From Sceloporus undulatus (lineage: Eukaryota > Chordata > Lepidosauria > Squamata > Phrynosomatidae), in the NCBI RefSeq assembly GCF_019175285.1, contig NC_056528.1, positions 43,707,090 through 43,771,089 of the forward strand: DNA of 64,000 nt. The letters run 5' to 3'. The translations under genes were made by a program, and so were the position numbers. Shown one piece after another: positions 33,761 through 46,700 of the stretch. The notes beneath the pieces are model-generated. The model made no database searches and was not told the DNA's origin. It worked only from the letters and a program-made list of their open reading frames with translations. How positions within the stretch are numbered: position 1 is the stretch's first letter; the number at the start of each line of letters is the position of its first letter.

Positions 33761-33860
33761 GCATAAACAATGTACATAGGCAGTACACAAAATACCTAAA
33801 CAATACATAACATATACAGACTAAAGTTCCAACCCACATCCCTTTGCTAAAATACAAACA

Positions 33861-36204
33861 TCAAAATTACGATTTAATTCATTAAATATTTTTAAAAAAT
33901 GAGTAAACTTAAAATAAACAAATTAAAAATTTAAATTTAAAAAAATAAAAAATACAATATACAATAACATCCATTGGTGCACTTCGTTGGATTAATGCAC
34001 AGTATTTTCCAATGAGCAAGATGACACTTCCAAGGAATTTGGGATTTGTCTTTACACAAGAATTGCTCCAACAGATGCTTGAAACCAGTGGCTTTGGCTG
34101 CATCCATGTCTCCAGACTAAGACAACACTTGCCTGGGGTACTTGGACAAAGAAAAAGGCCACATCAGAGTTGAATCATGCATTTAGGCAAATTGCAGTTC
34201 CAAAAGTGTAAAAAGTGTTGATAGTTGCAGACCCTGATGCCACAGGAAGCCCAGTAATCAGATGTAGCTGTTGGTATCATCAGACAGATTCTGCACCAGT
34301 TACTGAGCAGCCCATTCACATCAAATCTGAAGCACTCCTATTCACCTTGACTCATTCAAGAACAGTTCCAGATGGTCACCAGCATTCACTGTCCTGGAAA
34401 TAGAGATGTTACAGCATGTGTAACTGGAGAGAAAGCTTAAAGAAACCCAATCATCCTGTGCCTAACTAGTGGAAACATCATTCCAACCTGCCTCTAGTTT
34501 GTATCTGTCATCATCATCTACATTTATATCTTTTCTCCCATAGCAATATTTAGCTGCCATCCACGTTGTGAGGATTTTGCTCTCTGCAATGCTCTCACAA
34601 CACCCCTCTGAACGCATGGAACTGATTCAAAGTCACTGTTAACTACAACCAATGTTCAGTTCAGTATACTCTAATATATCTTTGTCTCATTTCCAAATTA
34701 CTACATTGATAAAGCCTTACATCAGGTCAGATTATGGATCCCTACGTTCTGCATTGCTTCCTCTGACCTATACTATATCTCTAGCATCTCAGTCAGGTGT
34801 CTTTTCCATTATCTACTCCATGAAGTTTGTAACTGGACCTGGGACTCTTCTGGGTTTGTTTTTTTTGCAAAGCACACACTTACTTGGAAACTTGGAAACA
34901 ATACATTTTGGAATGCCAGTTTCAGAATGCCAAACCATGTTGGCTTCAAAATTTCAGATGGTGTCTAAAAGAATAAAATGTTGAAATTCTGATAGCCACA
35001 GACTGTCAGGATGAAAGGGCAAAATAAGATGCAGTCCAAAAAGTAACATTTCCAAATACTGATCACTGATGGCCCTAATCATTAATTTAGCTAGTTCCTT
35101 TTTTTAAAGCCATCCAGATTAACAGCCAGTTTTGCCCTGTAAACCTCTCTTGGCATTTTCACATCTGTTCATCCAAGTACATGCAGCTATTGTAGATACT
35201 CTCTTGAGGGATGGCAAGGTGGAGACTTCCTTCTGACTGCAAGAAACACAAAAGACAGAAAGAGAGAGGTGGTGTGTGATCGCTAGACAAGCCTGTCTGG
35301 AATCTTCTTTGCTGAAAGAAAAGAATGAAACCAAAGGGGTTGGTTTTTAAAAATCCACATGCNNNNNNNNNNAGTCACTTATATAAGGACTGATTTAATT
35401 CTTCCCCTTGCAAACCAAGCCTTTAAGAATTCTACATCAATTAACCAATATTTATTCGTTGAATTAATGCAGTTTTTCTTTTAGTCAAACTATTGGTACA
35501 AAGTGTGTGTGTGTGTGTGTAGAATAAACATCAAACCTCATGCATCTGGCACTGTTCTTCCGTCCTCAGAAAATGAACTTGCAACCAAGGAAGAATTGTT
35601 TTTACTTCTTCTTAAAAGCCATCCTCAGAGTGTGTCCCTGTCTTGGTCTTCACTTCAAGTTGCTTTGTTGGGATAATGTTGCCATGCCCAAACATGCCAG
35701 CACCATAGTCATGACATGAATGCATCCATCCTTGGCTGCTGTTTTCATCATGCTCTGGCTTCTTTAATCTTTCGGGCCCAATATTAATAGCTTTGCCAGC
35801 AGATAGTGAATTCCCCTTTCTTGCTCAGACCACTTTCTATTCCTCTTACTCACATCAGTGGGGACAACCCCGTTCTGAAGATTTTAGCATCGCACATCTA
35901 AGATACCTACGCCAAAGTGAAATTGCCAGAAACCAAGAAAGAGAAACTACCAGACTCCTACCTGCCTCTTTCCCTCCCCTTCTTTTAGTCTCATTTTCTG
36001 GAAATAGCATCATTTCTCATGTTATCACTGTCTAGTGACAGGCAGAATATTGGGAGACACAGGTTCACCAAGCCATGAAACTTCAGCCAGTCGCACACTC
36101 TCAGCTTGACACGCCTCGAAGGGTTGTTGTCAGGAAACAGTTGTGAAGCAGAGGGACATATATATTGACCTGAGCTTACTGAATGAAGCATGGGATGTAA
36201 ATGT
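33861..36204. other. FUNDC2-F8 intergenic DNA
   Basis: Mostly unrecognised, with one N gap (35363-35372) and a (TG)n tract. Open frames around 34.2 and 34.65 kb have no recognisable domain or codon pattern. Confidence 0.4.
35363..35372. other. assembly gap (10 N)
   Basis: Ten N between AAATCCACATGC and AGTCACTTATAT; a (TG)n tract follows at about 35502-35520. The gap size is probably a placeholder. Confidence 0.95.
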
Positions 36205-36305
36205 GACTCAGGCTGCATCAGCACTGCAGAAACAATCCAGTTTGACACCACTTTAACTGCCATGGCTCAGTGCTATGAAATTCTGGGAATTGTAGTTTGT
36301 TGCAG
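36205..36305. mobile_element. hAT-like MITE fragment
   Basis: CTGCATCAGCACTGCAGAAA and CTGGGAATTGTAGTTTGTTG; left half only. Confidence 0.6.
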
Positions 36306-36505
36306 CAATAGAGTAGACACATTTTTTACATTTTATTTTTATGATTTTTGTCTTCCAAAATCCGTACTAGTGTAATATTGCTACTAGACCAACCAAAAGA
36401 GTACAAAAATATGGCAAGTTTCAGATTTCCATCAAGCAAGACCCAAGACCCTGTGTAATTTCTGGCAGCATCTGGCATATCATCTTTGAAGATGGNNNNN
36501 NNNNN

Positions 36506-36557
<52 letters not shown>
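36506..36557. repeat. (TGA)n microsatellite at an assembly gap
   Basis: About 17 uninterrupted units directly after the 10-N gap at 36496-36505. True length is unknown. Confidence 0.95.
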
Positions 36558-36832
36558 AGTTTTTTGCATCCCTTAGCTGCAAAACAAAAACAAAAAGCTG
36601 ATAGTGTATTCCACCATGTCAGGGAGTTGGACAGGATGGCCAAACTCAAAATCTAAGATGCTTTATTTCTATGAATTAACTAAAAATTAATAAGAGCTCT
36701 GTGGGGCCAGTGAAAACTCATCAGCAATATTAATTCTGTATATTAAATTGGGAATGGGAGAATAAACACACATTTTATTCCTCATTTTTTTCATCCCACA
36801 TTCAGGGTCAGAATGCGTTCTTTTTCCTAGGC

Positions 36833-37215
36833 CAGGGGTAGGCAACCTGCGGCCCGCGGGCTGGATGCGGCCCGGCGAGGCCTTAGGACCGGCCCCAGCC
36901 CGGTCCTGCCGCCAATTGCTGCCGGGGCCTTTGGCCTCTCGCGCGCAGGAGCAAGGGGGGGCAATTGTCTATAGAAGCCTCAGAAACATGCATTTATATT
37001 AACATTTTTTAAAAAATCAGCAATTTTTTTGTGTGTCCTCCACTTTTTTTAAAAAAGTGTCCACCATTTGAAAATTTTGTCCTATATTTGTCCCAGTTTA
37101 TTTATTTATTTAAACGTTTTTAAAATTATTTAATTATTTATTTTTTGGCTTCGGCCCCCTAGTTGTCTGAGGGACAGCAACCCGGCCCCCGGCTCAAAAA
37201 GGTTGCCTACCCCTG
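36833..37215. mobile_element. 383-bp hAT element with 8-bp target duplication
   Basis: Terminal inverted repeats CAGGGGTAGGCAACCT (left) and AGGTTGCCTACCCCTG (right), 16/16. Flanks TCCTAGGC and CCCTAGGC form a 7/8 target duplication, the hAT length. GC-rich left arm (GCGGCCCGCGGGCTGG) and an AT-rich centre. Non-autonomous. Confidence 0.85.
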
Positions 37216-40200
37216 CCCTAGGCCTTACTCCCAGAATAATGAATAAATTTGCTACTATTGCTTCCACGCAAAGAAGAAAGTGTAGGTGGAGACTGAAGGT
37301 TTCCTGTCAGTCAGATGGGGAAGTCCCCCCCCCACAAAAAAATTCGGTGTTATTTTGGGAGTTGCAAAAGATGTGTTCACATTGCTTCAGGGAATTCACC
37401 ACCACCACAACCAGCTCACTCTTCTGGGGCAGTAGGCTAATGCAGAAAAGTTACTTTTTCTAGTGCATTTTCCAGAACTCTCTAGTTTGGCAAGTGAAGG
37501 ATTCTAGGATGTATACTAAAAAATAAAAAGTTCAGTATCTGGTAGGATGAATTGCATGGAACACCTATATTGCTCTTGCTGCTCCTCTATGCTAGCCACC
37601 TTCTGTATTACTTTAGTCAAAGTGCTAAAGAGCTTTAACTAATATTACACTAATTCATTTTGCTGCTCCAGGGCAACAAAACCCTGGACTAGAAGAACCT
37701 TGGGTCTGATCCAGCAGGATTCTTCCCATGTTCTCCTGTGAGCTTGCGATGAAGAAATGAGAGAGATAAGCAAAGAACAAAACAATATAATAGAGGTGAC
37801 TAGTCTTACACTGGAGAGGGCCATCAAGTAAACGCTGTGTCAATGTGTACCAGATTAACACCAGGCTATGTAGCCTTCCCGATGTTGCTGAATTCAAATT
37901 CCCATCATGGCCAGTAATGAAGGATGATGGGAGTTTCAGCCAAAGAACGTTTGGAAGGACGGGGTTATTCCCCTGCCCTGCATTGCGAGACTTTTAGTGT
38001 GAGGTTGCAAAGGACTGGAGATTGCTGGTTTGTTTTCTGAAATAGGTTTTTGTGCGTTTTTCAGGATAAGTGGCCATGTTCTAGAAGAGTTTGTTCCTGG
38101 TGTTTTACCAGCATCTGTGGCTGGCATCTTTGGAGAATGCTACCATGGAAGAGAGTTGGGTATATATATTGTGTGACCGTGGGTAGGGAGGAGTGATTTC
38201 CATGTTAATCTGTGTATTGTTCTGTTGTTGAATGGCAAGGCCTCAGGGTGGGAGGATATAATGCAAAGAGGATTAGTGTCTGTTTAATAAGTGATCATTG
38301 TCTGCTGGGGAAACCTCTGACCCTGGGTGGCTTTCATGAGATTATCCCCCAGTAGCCAGATAAGAAGAAAGGAGAGTGAGATAACAAAAATTCAACAGCA
38401 TGGGAGGATGGAGTGCAAAGAGAGAAATAAGAAAGAGAGGACAAACGAAAGTGATTACTCTGTCCCCATTTAGATCTGGTCTTTCCTACTATTGGTTTCA
38501 GCCCAACCAGCACCCAACCATGAGCACCCTACTCTCTCATCACTTTCTTCTGAACCTGATACACAAAATAGGATTAAATGAGGGCAATCGAGACTTAAAA
38601 GCACCTTAAAAGGGCACACAACAACATTCTCCTTCTCTCTCTTTCATGCATACACACATTCCTGTGCCCTCTCTATAGCATAGGGAAACCAGAGCCTGTC
38701 CCTCTTCAATATTTGGTTTCAAAGGTGTGTGTAATGAAATATATGAACATAACAGTAGAAGAAGAAGATTTGCAATAAAACATTTTGGATAACTCATTGC
38801 ACCTTCATGGGGCCCCAGGGAGGAAGGTGACTTGTTTTTACAGTGAACAAAATGAATAAGACTTGAAAGGGGGAAATTCTTCTGCTATTGACTTGTCAAA
38901 AGATGAGTCAGAAATTTCCAGGTTTACTGATGCTTACCATACTGTACATACTCGACTATAAGTTGACCTTGTGTATAAATTGAGGGCAGGCTGCAGCTGA
39001 AAGAAAGTGACAGTGTGGTCATCACAGCATATGTACTGTATGTATGCATGTATGTATATATAGGAAGCATCTGTGTAGATGTGTCTCTTGCCCCCAGAAT
39101 GTGGTTTCCTTTCTTGGCTTCTTGGCTTACTCTCATGCATGACTCGCTCCCTGCATCTACTCAGAAATACTCATTTTGGAGGGTTTTCACTTTGAGCACT
39201 ATCCTGCTCTAGCTTGGTTTCCTGTCTTTGATAATGAATTTGGTTTTAAGGAATCTGACACATGATTGGTTGCCACCTACAATATTACCACTTACTTATT
39301 GTTTACTGAATGGGGTGGAAAGGAGACGCAGAGAAACATCCAGCAAACTTGGTCCCATTGGTCATGCCACATATAGGATTTAACAAAAACAATTATGCAT
39401 AATAAGAAATTTCCCTATCAGAGACTTGTGTTCTTAATTTTTAAAGGTTAGACATAAATGTGGAGGAGAAAGACAATGATCAGTGTAAACAACAGAGCTT
39501 GAGTGTTACTTTTTCAGTGACAATGTTTGACATAGTGTAATACTTAGCACTCTTGATACTCATGTCCTACATAACACATATATTTTATGCCTTTCGTTAT
39601 GCTTTGGTCATTCTGTATATTAAATGATGGTTTAAAGATGTGTACTGTAAAAAAATCCAGTATATATTTAATGGATATTCAGGAGGTGAATGGAGAGAGA
39701 TGGAGAAGCAATTTTCTCCAGATACCAAGAGGTACCTATGCTTGCATTACTTTTCATGAAAGAGCCAGTGAATAATGCAGCATTTGGAAAAGTTACATTT
39801 TGGAGTAGAGGTTCTAGAATTCAAGCCAGCTTGGAAGTGGTCTCCTTACGGGTTTTCAGGAAAAACGTTTCAGAGCTGGAATTAGTTTGGCCTACTTCCC
39901 TTAGTAACTATAGGATTAAGATGATGTTGGAGCTATATAACGTTTGACTCAAACCCCCCTCCCCTTTCTCAATCTGGTGCTTCCAGATGTTTTAAACTAC
40001 AACACTCATCATCCTGAGCTAGCAAGATAACTGGGATGGCAGGAACTTTAGTCTGATATATTTGATGGGTTGAATGGTTGACAGTGGCGCCTTCCAATTG
40101 CAACATTGGGATGTTATGGTTTGGACTATATAACACACACAGGTTATGTGGGAAATGCAGGGCACCATAATCTGGGAAATGTTCTCACCTATTTCTTAAA

Positions 40201-40768
40201 TTCCTATCAATAGCTAATAAATTAGAGCTCGGAAAGTTTACTTTGTGGATTACAGCTTGCAGAATCCTCCAGCAACATGACTTATTTTCCATCTTACGCT
40301 AACATTTAAAAACATCTAGAAGGTAAATATAACTTCCATGTCAGATGCCAGCAAGTGCATCCTCATGCTGGAAACAAAATGATGATGAACCTTTCATGCC
40401 TGGCCCAGTGAAACTGTCCTTAATGTTCATAACCTTATCCTAGAGTTGCATTTGGCAGCAAAGAAGAGGTTAAATATTGTTTGAGCTCTTTTCCTTTTGC
40501 TTTCCCTGCCTTATCCTGTTGCTCCCCACCCGGTTGCATGCTGCCACATCCCATCCCACTACACTGCTGGACTGTCCCTTTCCAGCAACAACATTGAAAA
40601 CCCACTGGTGCTTTGTCCACTGCAGCATTTTTTTGTTCTGGTTCTCCGTTCCTTTTGGTAAGGATGAGGGCTGCTGAATAGGTCAGGCAGCCCATCACCT
40701 GCTCTTGGGTTCCTCTTCAACAGAACTTGACCTTCAGCCTCTTGGACCCATTCAGTGTATGGCAGACT
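37216..40768. other. region upstream of F8
   Basis: Contains worn repeats (37865-37960), a Penelope-like fragment (38005-38300), half of a TA-type MITE (38937-38990, ACTCGACTATAAGTTGACC) and unique DNA. The F8 promoter should lie just left of 40769. No clear TATA box or CpG island is seen there, which fits a tissue-restricted gene. Confidence 0.4.
38005..38300 (-). repeat. Penelope-like repeat fragment
   Basis: GTGGCCATGTTCTAGAAGAG, CCAGCATCTGTGGCTGGCAT, then GTGTATTGTTCTGTTGTTG and GGCAAGGCCTCAGGGTGGGA beyond the motif. The hammerhead-like core looks degenerate here. Confidence 0.5.
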
Positions 40769-43700
40769 ATGTGGAGGTTCCTCTTCATCATTCTTTGGTG
40801 CCTCTTGGACAAGAGTGTTGGCATCAGCAGAAGATATTATATTGGAGCAGTGGAGACAGACTGGAATTATGAACCTATCAACCAGAAGGGGTAAAGTTTG
40901 TTGTCCATATAATGGAAAAAATTGGCCCTCTCTGTATTTTGTGCTACATGCACCAATCCCTTATCATGGTCTGGGGAAATCTAAAACTGTTGGTATTTCC
41001 CATGGTTTAGTGTATGTGCTGTTAGAGGTATGTTATATGTATACTGTGTGTTCCCAAACCCTAGAATCGGCGCCACCACGCTGCTTCTCGGCCGTCTGTC
41101 TTGGGCCTTAAATTGTTTTAATGTTATGTTCTTAATAGAATTGTTTGGAGTTTTAAAACTTTTGAATTAATATATTTAGCTGTAGCTTGTTATAACTGGA
41201 TGTATGTGGCGTAGTGGTTTGGGTGTTGGAGTGGAGAACAGGGTTCGATTCCCACTCAGGCATGAAACCCATTGGGTGACCTTGGGCAAGGCACATGCTC
41301 CCAGTCTCAGGGGGAGGCAATGACAAACCTCCTCTGAACTAATCTTGCCAAGAAAACCCCGTGGTAGGTTTGCCTTAGGGTTGCCATAAGTCAGAAGAAA
41401 AGTCACAACACACACACTTCATGCTGGTGAAACGTCAGGAAAAAAATCTTCTAGAACATGGCCACATAGCCCAAAAAACCCACAAAAAACGAAGGATGCT
41501 GGCCATGAAAGCCTTCAACTTCATATTGCCATTACTTTCAGTAATGTATAGGCATTCATGAATAACATTAGTACAAAAAACATTTATGAAGGATTCTGTA
41601 TGGTGTGATATGCGGGGAGGTCAGTGGAGGGGTGACACCATGAGTTACTGCACTGGGTGACGCCACCAGGTCTACATAGTGTGGTCTAATTCTGATTAAA
41701 GTAAGGTTATGTGTGTATGTATATATTTAATATTTTATATTCCATGCATCAAAATAACTCGCCTCCCCTACCGGGGCAGTTAATCCAGTCAATATAATAA
41801 AAGCTGAGTGGGAAAAAAAGAGAATAAAAATGCTACAAAGCATGGACACAACACAGCAAACAGAAGCAGCACATCTTGAAGCACAAGCAACACATAATTT
41901 CCTCCATCGCTATTATCTAGTTTCTGCATGGAAAGAGGCATTGTGTGCATGGACTAGATAAACTTCAGAGTAGCTTCCAGTTCATTTAGCCCAAAAAAGG
42001 CTAGTAGTGCTGTTTTTCAACGGGAGGGAGATGAATGGGTCCTAGTGCCTTCAGGCTGGAAGGTCACTACTCCTGGTTCCAAGCAAGGAGGGCCAGACTG
42101 CAGTTGGAACATTGAGTACAATGGAAAGGCCTGTTTACTTTGGCTTCTCACCCTGAATTCTTACAGACTAAAGACGCCTAAGGACTCTAAACACTCCCAG
42201 CTTCTGATAGGATCTTTGACTTTTGCCTGATTTGGGTGGATATTCTCCCTGACCCTCAAAGGCCAAAACAAAACAAAGCAAGCGCACTCCGCAACCTTTG
42301 CAAAATAACTTTTAGGAGATTAAAGCACAAGAGTGTTTTTGCATTGTAATTGCACAATTTCTTTAATGCAATTATAACAGTACCAATAATGCTCTTAATC
42401 CACTTATTTCTGCATTGCCATTCAATAGCATGACAGTCCTTGTTTTTGGACAAATGTTTCTGATTTCTGCACAGCACACACAAACCCCTCGTCTTCTTGT
42501 TTTGCACATATATTGATGTTCTGATGTTTGGAAGGTTGGAAGGTTGGCAGTTCGAGGCCCAAGTACTGCATGATGGGGTGAGCTCCTGTCCCTAGTCCCA
42601 GCTTCTGCCAACCTAGCAGTTCGAAAGCATGCAAATACAAGTAGATAGGTACCACTTCTCAGTGGGAAGGTAACAGAGTTCTGTGCAGTCATGCTGGCCA
42701 CACGGCCACCAGAATAGTCCTCGGACAACGCTGGCACTTTGGCTTAGAAATTGAGATGAACACAGCCCCCTACAGTCAGTTACGACTAGACATTCATGTC
42801 AAGGGACTACTTTTACCTTTACCTAGCCCATTAGCCCTAACTAGCAATGGCAGACAGTAGTGTCATTTAAATGTTCTTTAATGTATATATCAGGGATTGC
42901 TTGTCCCCAAGAAATTGACAGATTTTCCATATAATTATTTGTAACAACTAAAGGTTTAATCTCTTTTAACTGTTTAAGATTACAGTACAAAAATCTGGGA
43001 ATGTGTGATAAATGCTGGCATCTTTTGGCTTTATCTAAATTATAGAGATGGCTCAGTATATCAAGAATTGACTGCTTCTACTTGCTTCCAAGCCAGGGCA
43101 TGTTCTAGTCATTCCTGAATTTTCACTCTGCTGTTGTATTTAAAAGTGCCAGGCTTCTCTACTTCAGTTAGAGCTACCTTTGTGGCCCTGGGGGCTGCAT
43201 TATCTCTGTATGAAATAAGTATCTACAGCTCCACTTGTTTGTTTTCTCAGTTGCTCCTAAATCCCGGATTTCCTTGGCTGAGCCTGAGTCATCCAAAAAG
43301 AAACATGATGGAGGACCTATTTGCCAAGGCTATTCCCGGCAGGCCAACACTTCTAATCCTCCAGATGCTCAGTGGGTCTCCAAGGACCTGATGCCACAGT
43401 TGATAAGGCAGAATGACTTGGTTTTGTTGTCTCCTTCCCTTGTATATACATTTCTCTGGGAAAATAGTCTGGGTTTGCTGGAAGCATTAATAGATTATGC
43501 TCCAATCCCAATGATAAATACGTTTGAAAAATCAAGCTGAAAGGTAATCACAGTTTAGCAGAGGCAAAGGACATAATGTTTCCCACCCATACCATGTACA
43601 GTCATAGGAGTTTATCACACAAAGGAGATCAAGTGTTTATCCCCTGAATATCCTGGAAAAATTGTGTAATTATGCAAAATGATTTCACATGACATCATAC

Positions 43701-46700
43701 AAAACTCGCCATTAAAGTGGTCACAAAGAAGCATTAATGCACTTCATTTTCCTTTGGGGATTTCAGTGACAATGCATTTCAGATATCACTTTATTTGCGC
43801 AATTGTGTGTGATAATCATTTGCACAATCACCCATCATTTCTGCTTCATTTGCTGAATGCTTTAAATGTCCTTTAATCTCTCTTTAATGCCAAAATCAGC
43901 CCTGGTGTGATAAACTCCATAGAGAGGGAAGGGTCTGCAAGAACCATCTAGACATGTCATGTAGGACATAGCACTCTTGAGATGTGGACATCCAAACTCT
44001 GTTTAAAGACCTCCAAAGAAGAGTCCACTATTTTCCAAGGGAGCCTATTCCACTGTCAAACAGCTTCCAGAAGAACCAACTGAAATGGTAGCAAATTCTT
44101 CAACAGTGGGAACTTGATAGCATCCTGAATAGCATTCGTGACAGCAACAATATTTAGAGCATCTTAAACGTACAGATCTGTTCTCCAAGAAGAGAAGAGG
44201 GGCTCTGGAGGAATATCTAGGAGGCTTTTGACCCCGATCATCTGCCCTGAGCAACTGACCACAAGTGTAATGTGGACAAGAAAACTCCATCCTTTCTGAC
44301 CATTGGTCATACTGACTGGAGTGATGGGAGAGGAGAACCAGCTTCACCAACTGTGACATATATTAGCAAATCCACCTGCCGAATGTAGCCAAAATTAGTA
44401 TATGAAAAAAAGAGGTAGTATATCATCTGGCTTGGCTTGGCTAAACCATGAGGTGTGCTGAAATATCCGACACCATTTGCAAGTACAGTAAAATAAGATA
44501 AAATAAAATAAATCTGAGTGGTTATACTGAGTGGAAGATGAGAAAGTGGGGTCAAAGATGGAATGAAATAGCCTGAAAAGGGGTATTATACTAAACAGTT
44601 CAATGAGGGGTGGAACAGGAGAAAACAGCATGGAAGATGGCATGAAATAACCTGGAAAAGGGTGTTTCCTGGGTAGGCCAGATTCATACATATCCAATGC
44701 ACAAGCAACGCAACGGAAGACATTTTAATGTTTCTTAAAATTCAAGCATTCTTCTAATAAATTCTTCAGTCACTGTTTTTATTATTGTTCAGATGTGTGA
44801 CTTTTCATCCTATGATTCTTTCTACTGGATTCTTCTTTTTCTCTGTTTCTAGTAAACTACTCTGGGTAGTACATATTAAAATAACAGCAGGCTACTAATT
44901 CAGGATTCAAAGCAAATTTAGGCAGTATTGACTTTAAGTATTTCATTATTTTTCTTAAACAAAACTTTTTTCTTTTCCAGGGTGTTCCCCTCTACTACAA
45001 TCACTCACTACAAGAAGGCTGTGTATTTGGAATACATGGACTCCACGTTCACGCAAACAAAACCTAAGCCTGCTTGGATGGGTAAGCTGAAAGACTTTTC
45101 TTTTCTAAGTCATGTATTTTTCGCCACTTTGGCTCATTGTGCCTGTTGTGACATCTCCTGGACAGAATTAGTCAGGCCATAGTTACTCAAGCATAAAAAC
45201 CATCTTGATTAGACCGTTCTAATGCACTGCAGATTAATCTGAAACTGCAGTTAGTGCAAAATGCTGTGACACGCAACAATTCATAAGTGGATCTGATGCA
45301 GGGACCACATTGTGACAATTGTGAAACTCTTAAACTGCCTTTCAGTCCATAGCATTTCTCACCATTTGGCTGGAATTGCTCATTATTTAGGGAACAGGTG
45401 CATATTCAGGTACATAATAGTAAAGATGATCCTGTCATCATCTTTTGCTGCCCAGTCAAATGTGATTTTGATATTATATCTCTTTGCTGTCCACACAGAA
45501 AAGTAACTTTCCTTCTTCTCCTTATCAGGTATTTTGGGACCAACTATCCGAGCTGAAGTCCATGACAAAGTGGTTGTAACCTTTAAGAACATGGCTTCCC
45601 GTCCTTTCAGCATCCATGCCATTGGAGTGTCCTTCTGGAAAGCTTCTGAAGGTTAGTTTGACCTCACTTGGGCTGCATCCACATTGCAGGAATAATCAGG
45701 TTTGACACCATTTTAACTGCAATGTCTATGGAATTCTCGGAATGGTAGTCTGCTCAAAGTGTATTGTTTGACCTATATTCTTTGCCCTCCTCAGAGGCTG
45801 AGAAAGTATGACTTGCCCAAGTGAGTTTCCATGGCTGAGTGGGGATTTGAACCCTGGTCTCCAGAGTCTTAGTGCAATGCTCAAACCACTACATCATTTT
45901 GGTTGTCTGAACATTAAAATATTAGGAACCTTTGCTGCTTAAAAACCAATGATATTTTTTTGCTTTGAAATCTGGCAGCTCTCTGTAGGAACCTGCCTTC
46001 TGCCACATGGGAACATTTTTCTCTGTGTTGGGCTGGTCCTAGTTCTGGCCCAGAATCTAGGCTCAATAATTGTGATGTTTGCATAGCGGGTATTGATCTG
46101 GTTTCAGGAGCAGGCTATGATGATGCGACTACCTGGACCGAAAAAGAAGATGATGCAGTGGAACCCGACCAGACTCACACTTATGTGTGGGAGATTTCAC
46201 AAGAGCAAGGACCAACTGGAGCTGACCCACATTGCTTGACATATGCCTATTCCTCCAAGGTGGACAGTGTAAAGGATGTTAACTCCGGATTGATAGGGCC
46301 ACTGCTGGTCTGTAAGCCAGGTAAGATCAACAGGTGAGCGAGACCTTTTCTTCTCAAAAAGAAAAGTGGAAACAGCAGTAACAAGAACAGAACAAACAAC
46401 AACAAATGACAGTAACTTTTGTGCTCATACAATTTTGTTGGTTGTTTAATATCTTCTTACCTGATGACATAAACTGCATCCGCACTGCAGAAATAATCTA
46501 CTTAGACATCACTCTAACTGCCATGGTTCAATGTATAAGTTTGCACATTATGATGTACTTTATGGAAATCTGGTTTATCGTGGAATCCTGGAAGTTGTAG
46601 TTTGTAGTGGCCTCAGAGTCCTCTGACAAAGAAGACTGAATGTCTCACAAAACTACAATTCCCAGAATTCCATAACACTGAGCTTTGGCAGCTAAAGTAG

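Larger units (their letters stand above)
40891..44980 (+). other. F8: F8 intron 1
   Basis: Intron of 4.1 kb with donor GTAAAG and acceptor TTCTTTTCCAG. It contains a tRNA-derived SINE (41201-41412), a Penelope-like fragment (41425-41525), a Sauria-type SINE (42535-42825) and an old CR1-like fragment (43925-44110). No other coding sequence was recognised; the open frames around 43.1-43.5 kb have no family resemblance and no splice logic. Confidence 0.7.

Noticed and set aside
43134-43540. Overlapping open frames in F8 intron 1 as an extra exon
   Set aside because: No family resemblance, no matching splice phases, and F8 exons 1 and 2 already join in phase.
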